From Siphonodentalium dalli (lineage: Eukaryota; Mollusca; Scaphopoda; Gadilida; Siphonodentaliidae), in the NCBI GenBank assembly GCA_032622095.1, contig CP136069.1, positions 204,088,690 through 204,152,689 of the forward strand: a stretch of 64,000 nucleotides of DNA, read 5' to 3'. The position numbers were made by a program, and so were the translations under genes. How positions within the stretch are numbered: position 1 is the first letter of the stretch; the number at the start of each line of letters is the position of its first letter. Shown in pieces: positions 44,301 to 56,300 of this stretch. The notes below the pieces were generated by a model, which made no database searches, had not been told where the DNA came from, and was given only the letters and a program-made list of their open reading frames with translations.

Positions 44301-47300
44301 TATATATTAAACATTACATGTATATTGCATATATATATTAATTACATGATCCTACCCTTATTCCATTCAATAAGCCCCTTCTATAAATTGTAATATTAAA
44401 CATTCGTTTCATAACAGGAAAAAGTACCAGGTGACCTTTAACTTCCGGTTTGTTGTCTGTTTACATTCCGTACTCTATGTCTCAAAATACTATGGCTTCC
44501 ATTATTTTTCCAACAAAACTCTTAACAAATTGAAAGTTTGAAAAGTTAAATCATTAAATTTATACCATTAAATGCGTGAACAAGTCTTTAGGACTATTTC
44601 TTTATGCTGGCAAACAATGCATAGTTACCTGAAATGTCATCGCAGGCCTTATATGTATAGAAGCTGATGTTAGTTTTCGTGTCCCGTTTGTTGATTTAAG
44701 TATGTTTTATCAAGGTTTTGGATCATGTAATAAATACAATCTACAACTCGTCCTCAGTTTATAGCGGAATTTATAAAACTCGTAAATTGGTAAATTAGGT
44801 CTGGATCTCGCCAAAGGCTTGGTGTAGACCAAATTTACTGAACAAGTTTTATAAACTCCGCTATAAACTGGGGACTCTATATATTGCATATTATTTAATC
44901 AAGTTTGCAGTTTTAACAGGTGTGACTATTTTAACAGCATACACACCTTAAAGGCCGTCTGTGCCTTTAAATAATTTACAATAAATAAAAATATCTGCCT
45001 CCCACATCACTTCAAAACAATATTTCCTGAGAAATGAACTAGTTTGTTTATCTGGCCGGAATCGCATCTATTTTTTTTTCCAGGCATTTTCAATTGATAA
45101 ACACCAGAAGAGTCACAGCCATGATGAGAGAATGGCTGATCTCAGTCACCTCATGGGAGCTTCACCATCGGTGTTCGCAGGTATGATAAAGTGCTTCAAA
45201 TTTAGTTCAAATTTAGCTGTTGGAATTAACAGCCATGTGCCTTGTTAATTAGAATCGACTCTCGCCAAAGTCAAGGTGAAAGCTGACACAAAAATATTTC
45301 TCCTCTGCTTTTGTTATAGCCAGTCTAACCAGAGCAAGTTAGTATAGATTTATCAACCAATGATATAATTCATGAGCATTCATTTGTTTTCTTCAAAATA
45401 CTGCTGTACTATTTTAAAGGCCCACTTAATTTTTGAACCCCCAGATCACATATATAAAATATATGCTATATTATATATCAACCCCCAGATCACATATATA
45501 AAATATATGCTATATTATATATCAACCCCCAGATCACATATATAAAATATATGCTATATTATATATCAACCCCCAGATCACATATATAAAATATATGCTA
45601 TATTATATATCAACCCCCAGATCACATATATATAAAATATATGCTATATTATATATCAACCCCCAGATCACATATATATAAAATATATGCTATATTATAT
45701 ATCAACCCCCAGATCACATATATATAAAATATATGCTATATTATATACCATTTGAAAGATGAAGCTCCAAAACATTGTATTATCAACTTATCAGGTGTAA
45801 TAAACTGTGAACATGTTGCTTTTGTTGAGTTACCATTGTGTTTGTATTGTAGTAAAAACAGTATTATTTTCAACGGAGGTGGAATAACTCTATATCTTAA
45901 AGATAGAGTTGTTCCCCTTCCATTGAAAATTCATCTTTAGTTTGAATTCTGTTGCATTCTGGGAGCAAAACGGGGGTAATCTTTCTATAATTTCAGCTGT
46001 TTTCTCTATGGGCATCTTCTGAGACAAAGATGTTTCAAATGGTGATGAATTATGGTATTTTAATCATACCAAATGGGTTACCAGGTATCACTAAAATTAG
46101 TTACGGATGTTTGCAATCAGGAGGCGTTAAAATAATAATTATAACAATGTTCACATTTTCCATTCTTTTTTCTCCGGAAATGTTCATTTTGTCCACATAA
46201 ATATCTTTTAACTCTCTGTGTATTTTTGGTCTCAATATTGTTTTATATTCAAATGGGTATATCCTTTGAAAGTGTCAAAGTGTCATATTTATATTTAATT
46301 TTATTAACAGCTTATTTGATGAGAAAGAATATCCAAGAGGATCATCTTCCCCTAAAGTATTATACGACCGGAACTAACTATACTCCAAGTAAGTACTAAC
46401 TATACTCCAAGTAAGTACTAACTATGCTCCAAGTAAGAACTAACTATACTCCAAGTAAGTACTAACTATACTCCAAGTAAGTACTAACTATACTCCAAGT
46501 AAGTACTAATCTGTAATGACATGGATAGAAAATAATATAATTCGGCATTGATCTGAAAATATCAAGTTCTGACTTTGAAATGTCTCATACCGACATAAGT
46601 CCACACTCAAGTCAATGTTTCGGTTTTTGTTTAATTAAAAATCTTAGTCATGGTGCCATGACTTTAGTGGAGAATTATTACCTAATAAATCAGTGGAACT
46701 CTATTTTACTCAGTGGGGGTTGTTTAGAGAGCATCGACCCGATTATAAGGCATACATTTATTGAATTTCAACAGTTAGTATTGATAAACTGTCCTAATTC
46801 GCCTCCAAAATAGTGAATCAGAGAGGCTAATAGATCCCGAGATTTTCTCTCAATGCATGTAATTTTTCTAGAGGGAGTACCCCCCCCCCCCCACCCATGT
46901 CAATGGAAGGGGGACATCCAAAATGACACAAGAATTTAATGACATTTGCAAATTGAAATTAAAGCTTATTATAATTAAGAAATAAATCACTTGTTTTGAT
47001 CTTCAAAGTTTGAGACCATTCATATATTGTCTTACCACTAAGTTACTGTGTCGGCTTACCACTATAAAGTTACTGTGTCAGGTGGTGTTTCAGAGAGTCA
47101 TCATAGGTAAAGCATAAAAAAAATGCACCCCCGCTGCATGCATGTTAGAAAATAATTGCCCAAGAACCGAAACATTGACTTTGTGTGGCCTAAGTAAATA
47201 TTATTTTATGTTCTAACAGAAGCCTGTAGATTGGGTTCAATTGTCATTGGTGACAGGTATCTTGTCACACAGAAACAGTAACATGTCATTGACTGGTGGA

Positions 47301-50300
47301 CAGATGTACATTTCGAGCCCGGTTTTCAGAGGTACCGTCATCAATGGAAACATGCAAACTTGGTTAGTTCTGCACCAAGTAAAGGATTAGAAAGGATTAA
47401 AAAGTTTACAGGCTGTTAACGTTTCATCAGTAATTTGCAAGTGAAGAAGATCCGTTTAAAACTTTTTAAATGCTTTTGTATGATTTTCACCTCCATGACT
47501 TACTTTCCAACGTGTCTAAATTATATACTGTGATATTTAACTACTGTATTTGACCTCAAAACTCTAAATGTACACTCTCGTCTCGTCTAAATTTTTACGG
47601 ATAATTAACAAGAATTGAGTGGTGGCATCTTTAAATTAATAAAAAATTGTCCATTGATCTTTAAGTAGCAAAATTTAAAATTATTTAATATATACATTCT
47701 TTTTACAGTACCTATCTTTACAAGAAATTTTGATTAGCTTCAGATTTCACATACTCTGATTTTAAATGATTTGATTAATGTTTGTAATAACTATCTTTGT
47801 TTTACAGGAGACAAGGATTTACCAGGATTAATGGGCGCCTTCCAGTCTCAACAGGTGATCATTGTATATTCATTTACTTTTTAATTCAGAATAAGACATG
47901 TATCCCTAATCCCTGAAACCCAAATTGTGTTATTACACTGTCAGGACTGTAAAACCTCTCCAACCTGGACCCTCTATAAGACGAATCGCTCTCCACACCC
48001 AACAAACTGTCTGATCCCGAATTTTTATAAGTGCATTCACACTAAATATTACCTATGTAATCCAAAATCGCTTTATTTCATTTTGAACCCCGGAAACCAA
48101 CGTGCAATGCATATCAGTGTTTCATACCATTGTCTAATGTACAGGCCTATTCAGTTGTTTTTTGTTCGGATAGACCGTAAGCCCGACAATAACAACAGGC
48201 CCCTGATTGGATATTGCTATGTTTGTTTCACACCTTCAGTAAACACGTGAGAGATCACAGTTAGCTTATATCAGTTAACCCTTCCATGACTGGAGCTTCC
48301 TGAAATTATGCAAAAATCCTGTGCCGATACATTCTCTTATATAAATGCGAGTCACTAATAAGAGAATACATTAGCCTAACAATATTTACCTTGACATTGA
48401 ATGAAAATGCATTCTCTTATATATGCAAGGCTCACTATGAGAGACTCGCATATATAAGAGAATACACTTGCTCAGGATCTTTAATGCTGCACCAGCGTGG
48501 CTCCCTTCGTGGAAGGTTCAATAAACTGTATTGGATGGAGCAACAGGCAAATCGTAATTAATAACTGCAGGGGGATCATCATAAAGTCCGTTCTTATATC
48601 TGTTTCATGTTCTTATCTTTGCTAGGCTGACAGGTGGATAAAATTAAAAGATTTCAAAAATAGGAATCTGATAACTCTGAGATTTAGTGGGTTCCTCAAC
48701 TCAAATAAAATATTTTTGACCATAAAGCCAAAATAGTAATTAAGGGGCGATAAATCAGAGCATCTTTAAATCAACATTTTTTCGGATCTTTTCAGATACA
48801 TTTATGTCAGGTTGTGCAAACAGATGAAAAAGCATTCCGAGCTTTCTGTGATGTCAGAGATCTGCTCTGGGTGATTTACAAAGACTTCAATCTACCAATC
48901 AGGTTAGTGTGTGTTATTATTTGGTGTGAAATGTTCAGATAATAAGTTCAACAAATGGCCTATAGCAGTTATTGAACATATTATGCAAACAATTCCTAAG
49001 GGAACTACTTGTCAATTGAGTATTTAGTGTAGAAAGGAATAATTGCCAGAGATCAAAGAATTTTAATTATACTGGAATCAGCTTGTCAGTCCGTCGTCCG
49101 TCCACACAACTTTTCCGGAGTTTTTCTCAGTCGTTTTTTAATCACTTTCCTTGAAACTTGGTATAGAAATCAAACACCATGGGAATTTGTGCACCTGGAC
49201 ATCTGTTGGACTTTTTTAGCTCACCTGAGACGAAGTCTCCGGTGGAGCTATAGTCATCACTCCTCGTCCGTCGTTCGTCCATCCGTATGTCTGTCCGTCC
49301 GTCCGTGTTTACTAATGACTACTTATGTGGCTAAGATTGTGTAAAATGGATATTTATGTGCATAACTTCCGTTGCGTGGCTAGCCACGTAACAGCTTTCA
49401 GATGGACGTTCTAAAATGATCTATTTGGCCTAATCAGCTTATTTAATTTTGTAGTCACTCAAAATTTGGAGAAAAAAAGTCCATCGATTTAGACATCCAT
49501 GACCCGTCAATAGGAGATGTCGGACACTGACAAGACATTTATGTGGCTAGCCACCCAATCACGGACCTGTCAGTTTCTCCTATTCCACTGTCCCAGTTGC
49601 TGTGAGCAAGTTTTTGAGTTTTAATCAGCTTCTTCTGCTATAATTCCAACATGTTATGAATCCATAATCTGGAGTTTTATCACTATCTACTACTTGATAG
49701 CCACTTAAAATTTTATGGCTACTTGAGAAGCCACATAAAAACTAAAGCCACATTACCATTTCTAGCCACATAGGTCGAAGCCACATATCTACCCATTTGT
49801 TGGTACGTCCGCCCATCCGTCCGTCCGTCAACAATTCTTTAAACATTTTCTCCTCTGAAACCATCAGACCGATTGGGTTTATATTTGGTGTGGATGTTCC
49901 CTAGGTGACTCTTATTCAGATTTGTTCAAATGAGATCACCAAGTCAAATAGTTTTTCCACATAGTAATTCTTAAAACGACTTCTTTTCTGAAGTTGTCGG
50001 GCCGATTGGGTTCATATTTGGTATGAGGGTACCTTGGGTGACTGGTTCAGATTTGTTCAAATGAGGTCACTGGGTCAAATGTGGGTGGGGCTATGGACAT
50101 AAATCTGAAGAAATTTTTTTTTTTTTAGATTTAACTTATTGCTCAATTTAACCAAAAAATAACAAAATTATATATATTTTATTTTTAATAAATATATTTT
50201 TTTATTAAATAAAATATTTTTTATTTAAATAAAATAAAAAACATTTAATTAAATATTTGAAGAACTTATGACATTACATCTTCGGGGGGGGGGGGGGGTA

Positions 50301-53300
50301 GGTACCTCTAGTCTCCCCACTAAATTTGGTTGAAATCAGGGGTTTGGGAGAAAAGATGAACAGACAGATGTACAGAAATGTTCAGTAAATTCCTTTTAAT
50401 ACTAGTATCTGTGCATTCCTATTACAAGCCAACTCTGCTCTGAACTGACAGACATGACACATGTTGTTTATAATCAGGGCCAGATAGACAGATAAGAGAA
50501 CTTCTGTAGCTATAGGCAGAGTCCCCAGGGAGTGTATTCATGTCATTCATAATTTAAATGAGATTAATGGTGTTGTACATTTGTTTTCTAATGTTGTCAG
50601 TAGCACCATCATTGTTTACAATACAATGGTCATTAATATCAGATTAAATTCATTTTCTCAGAGCTTTAAGTGTGTCTGGCATTTGTAGAATGAGGTTCCC
50701 AGAGGCTAGCATCGCCAAATACATCCTATGAGGACCTCATTCTGCTTAGGCTTCATCTTCTGGGAAGTATCTAGAGTCTCAAATTGACATTTTTAGCAGC
50801 TCTTTTCCCTTCTGTTCAGATTTTAAAATGCATAATTGAGGTGTCAAATGGGTGCGCATACTGTCAAATGTCAGTAATGTCACCAACTTTAGCTGGAGAA
50901 CTTCTGTCTGTCCCTAGGTCTCCCATAGCAGTTGAGGACTAAGTAAAATTGGGTTCCCAGATGGTGAATTTGGTGATGCTAGCCTACCTTACAGAATAGC
51001 ATCACTACATTCACCCTTTTGGGACCTCAGACACACTAAATTCACGCTTGGCTGTTCCAATATTATTTTCTTAACCACTTAGCTATGTGACCTCATTATA
51101 CCTTATTATGGACAAAAAAGTGTGGGGGTATATTGGATTAAATATGTTGGTCTGTCGGAGTGTCCTTCCATCCATTGTTCTGTCCATCCATCCATCAACA
51201 ATTGTTTTCTTCTCGAGATCTATATGAATTCCCTACCTGTATGTGACTACCATAATGTTTTCCCTCCATAGTAATTCTAACAACTATTACTACTCAAGAA
51301 CCATCAAGTCTTTTAGCTTATATTTGTGTATGCAGGGTCCTTGGGTGGCATGTTTAGATCTGTTCCAATGGGGGCCTTTTTGGAAAATAAATTAACTTCA
51401 ACTCTTAAAAGTGAATGTTTATAATTATAAGATGAATATATATCAGAGATTGGGATTCATGTTTGTTCAAATAGGGGCAGAGACCCCACCCACACTACCT
51501 GTATCTATGCTGTACGCTACTGGTATAATAAGATAATGTCATATGCAGGGATGTCCCCACAGTGTTGGGGAGGTGATTTACAGATTTGTTCAATGAAATG
51601 TAATTTTTTAGCTCACCTGAGACGAAGCTATAGTCATCACTTCTCATCTGTCACCTGTTCATCTTTCTCTCCGTCCATCAATCTGTCAACAATTCTGTGA
51701 ACATCTTCTCTAGATCATAAGACTGAATGGGTTCATATTTGGTGTGGATTTTCCCTAGGTGATTCATATTCAGATTTGTTCAAATGAGGTCACTCTTTCA
51801 AATGGTTGTGAAGCCAGGGCCATAACTCTTGCCCTCCATGGTAATTCTTAAAAACGACTTCTTCTCATCTACCATCAGATATAGGGTGGGACCCGATATA
51901 TAACTGTATGCCTCTATAGTAATACTTAAAATGTCTTCTCAAGAGAGGTTGGACTATTTAGCTTACATGTAGTATGGAGGATCCTTTAGTGACTGAGATT
52001 CAGATTTGTTAACATAAGGCAACCTGTTAAGAAATGACGGGGCTATGGGGACTTAACACTTTTGTGTCTAATAAAATCATTAAAATATAAAATTCATTAA
52101 AACATCTACCTTGGAACTACTTGACTGATTAATCTGGCATACATATATGCTGTTTTTGGGTCCATGGATAATTTGGCTTCAAACATGTCTAAATAGTTTT
52201 ATAAAAAGGTGCTTGTGAGATTGGAAATTTCCAACAATAGAGAAAGTTTGAGATGACAGTTGCCAATCTAAGACTTGGGAGTCTGGAGCCTGGTCGGGAA
52301 GGGACATGAGCTGGAGGAGGGCGGTGTGTGATCAGTAGCGTACAGTTGGTACATGAAGCCTCTCTATCTACATATCCTGTTTAGATCTACTTTTTTAAAG
52401 TGATTATGAAAAGTTCTAACTGTTATGATGGTCTCCAAAGTCCCAGTCTTATCAGTCTTTGCAGTCTGGTGAGCGACCCCACAGTCTTTGACTGTCTTGT
52501 TTGGTGCAGTTATCCCCCTTTTTCGAATTTTCGCAACCAGTATAATTTTGTCCAAGCTTTTATTCATACATTTTTCGGTCAATAGGTTTAGGATTAGGAT
52601 TAGGGGTTATGGTTGTGCGACTGCAATGGGAATATGTTATTTTATTATTTTAACTTAATGTTTACTGACATGTGAAACATCTTAGTGTTTTAAAAACATG
52701 GGGGGGGGGGGGTATCCTTAGTCCTATTGAGACAGTCACACCTAGTTCTAGTTTAAATAGTCTTAATATCTTCAATTGTGTAATGTTATCCTGTTATTAT
52801 TTCAGGCTTGTTATTTCTCCTGCTGCCGACTTAGAAACGTATGAATCTCTCCGTGCTGAAGTCCAATTATTCTTCCCGTACTACAAAAAGTTTATCAAGG
52901 TAACTAGCTAACTTATCATAAAATCATTATTTGCAGCATGACTCAATTTTAGGCCGAATAAATAAACATATAAAAATGTGTCCTTGTCACCAAAAAAGGG
53001 GCCTCATAAAATATCGCAAATATTTTCTAGAATATTCAGGGTAAATCTTCAGTTTATCCATAATTAGAAGCTTAGACATATTTCTATTCAATCTATACTG
53101 CCTAATATCCTAAAGTAAAAGTATAAGAGATTTTGTCGACTACTTGTGAAATTGCAGGATTTGGAATGGACTTTGGGGAATTGGTCTATGAGACTATGAG
53201 TAGAATTTAGTAAATTGCTTTTTAAATCCAATGATGTTGTACAAGCTAGAAGAGAAAAAACGTTTTAGCTGCTAAAAATGAGCCCCATCAGCCCAGTCAG

Positions 53301-56300
53301 TTAAGCGATGCACCAACTACCATAGAAATGTAGTGAAGTGGAAAAATCTATGAGATAATTTTTGTGTAAGTTTGAATCTGATTTGCAAAACTATGTCTGC
53401 TGTGTCTAAACAGACCACTGTGTCATACCTGGTTTCCAGACCATATAATCTCACTCACTCACTTTCAGGTGTCGTCTGTGAGCCTCGTAAATGACCACAT
53501 CAGTCGCCGATTGCCGTCGCTACATTCTCCAGACAAAAAAGAAATCTTCTTCTCAGATAATTATACTCACATGGTGAGCGAAAATGAAACATTATCACAA
53601 TAATGCACACAAATAAATATTTCCATGAACAATCAATAACTTAGGCCTAATACTTATTCTATTGTCATGCAGTAATTGGAATTAACCCTTTAGTTATCAT
53701 TTACATTTTTATGTGAGCAGTATATAGGCGTGGTCATATCAATCTATGCTCCTGTCATTTCTGTTGTGGAAAGTAGTGATGCACGGAATTGAAAAAAATA
53801 TATCGAATACAATATATCTTTAGATATCGCGGTATGACTAAATACCGAATAAAACACCCAAGGCAGAATATCGGAGTACTTTCTCAACGTAGAGTTATCC
53901 TTCATAGCTACAAATGAAAACTGTACGTTGCTATCGAATCGCCAAATAGGACTTAGTTTCGTATTTTGAAAGAATTTAACAACACATATTAATATTTACT
54001 GTATACATTTATTTAATTAACATGGACATCAACTACATAATTATATAACAACATCATACCAACAAGAATACATTTCACTTTTACATGTTACATGCAAGGA
54101 ATGTCAGCATTTTCACTTTGGCTGGCTTAAGGCACGATCTTCTATCCGCGGCAATGTGCCCTGATTTGCTGAATAGTCTTTCCGATGGTACACTTGTGAC
54201 GCACAAATATTTCTTTGATAAATTTATGAGAATAGGACAGTTTTTATTGTTCATTTTCCACCACACCAATGAGTTTGAGTCTTCGGCAAACAGCTTGAGT
54301 TTCATCTTTCGGTTTAGAATACTCACCCTTTTAAATCCCGAAATGCATCCAAACCAGGATTTAGTGTTAACATTCGCCACAAGATCCATTTTCAATTGAA
54401 TTATCAGACAGCCTTCGGGTAGATATATACCAACGTTAATTATGTTTTCACAAAGTGTTATAGCGAACCCATTAGCTTGATTCAATTCTGTTTCATTGTC
54501 ACTCCCACATGGTGCTATCATACTCAAAGTCGCCATTGCATTGTGTTGATCTAAGCCATACTCAGGTGGGTCGAGCTTATATGCACATGAGGTGCGATGT
54601 ATGTAATTTCAAACCAGTCAGTCAGATAACACCAGCCTATGAATGCAGACCAAGGGCGCCCTTTGTTTTATACCCGGGATCCTATGCAATTGCGACGACA
54701 CAACTGACTGTCGCAAGCTGTGAATGAAACCCCATGGCATACTCCCTTAATTAAGTACACAAATACGAATACGAAACTAAGTGTCCCATTATATAGCTCT
54801 ACACAGATTATATCCCACAACATTTTATTTCCTTTTGCGAGTTTCGTTACAAGCCACATTCATTTCCAATGATAGATACGACAATTTTACTTTTTCAAAA
54901 ACTTTATTCAATACCTTGAAATAGATACCAATATATCGAATAATCCAAAAATCTGTTCGGTTTCTATCGGTATTCAAAACGATATTGAATAAATATATTA
55001 TTGAAATACTGTGCAGCCCGAGTGGAAAGTAATAAAACAATTTAGGTTATCGAGAAATATCCTTAATGGCTAAACAAATGCAATATACTTTGCAAAAATC
55101 AAAACCACTGATCCTTAATCCTTTAATGACGGGAGCAGCGCTGGTGCAGCATTAAATATTCTGTGCCAGTGCATTCTCTTATATAGAGAGGGTTCGCTTA
55201 CAAGATCATGGTAAATATTGTTAGGCCAATGTATTCTCTTTAATATATGAGGCTTCCTATGGGAGAATCGTATATATAATAGAATGCATTGGCACAGGGT
55301 CTTCGCAAAATTTCAAGAAGCTCCAATCATGGAAGGGTTAATGTATTTCATATCTCTGGAATGAAACTGGTCATTTTCATAAGAGGTGGAACTAACTAAG
55401 ATGTTTTTTTAGCACAACTTGTTGTAAGACATGTTGTATAAGTTTATGTCATCAGTACAGAATTTGCATTGTGTAGAAAAATTCTCTCGGGAGTGTGCAA
55501 AGTGAAATTAAGACGTTTCGAAATTTGGACCACGGTCTTTTGTTTCGTGAAGTGTTCATTGCAGTTTATCGTATTATGCTGTTAGTGCAATAAATTCTTT
55601 CATAATTTGGCTAATAAATGCATTAGAAACTTAATACAGCACTATGTTTTGTTAAGTCTGTAGCATTTGTTCTGTGCGTAACTGTAGATGTATCATATTT
55701 CTGGGACAATAGATCAGGTCCTATATCACTGGGGGGATATATAGGGCTGCAACGATACACTTTGTCATGATACGATATGTATCATGATACATGACCAACG
55801 ATACGATACATATCATGATACGGAAAAACCATGTTTTGCGAGGATTTTTTACCTAATTTGTCCTAAATTGCTAAACAAAAACACAGTAAATATGGGTTAT
55901 TTTCGTATTCAATGACCTAAAATTGTGACATTTGTGTATCGCGATACACTTCACATGATACGATACGCGTATCGTGTGAAAGCATATCGCGATACATCGA
56001 AATAACGATGAATTGTTGCAGCTTTAGGGATATAGTGTTATCAACAGAACAAAAGAGCCTGCAAGCCAACATTTACAACAAAAGGACCCACACATAAGCT
56101 CCTGACCCGAATCATGCCAGATGTCACGAGCTGACATTTTACTTTATAACCTTCGTTAAATAATGTTTTGGTAGATATCTCCCTTCTAGCTTCAAACTCT
56201 TTGCATGGCTGAATCCTCCGGCACAGCTTAGAGGCCACATCCTTTGGGGTGACCTTTAGATGGGAGCCATCAAATTTATTCCGAAATTCGTTAAAAAAAC

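Noticed and set aside
52583-52606. Interstitial telomere
   Set aside because: Only about three imperfect TTAGGA units.
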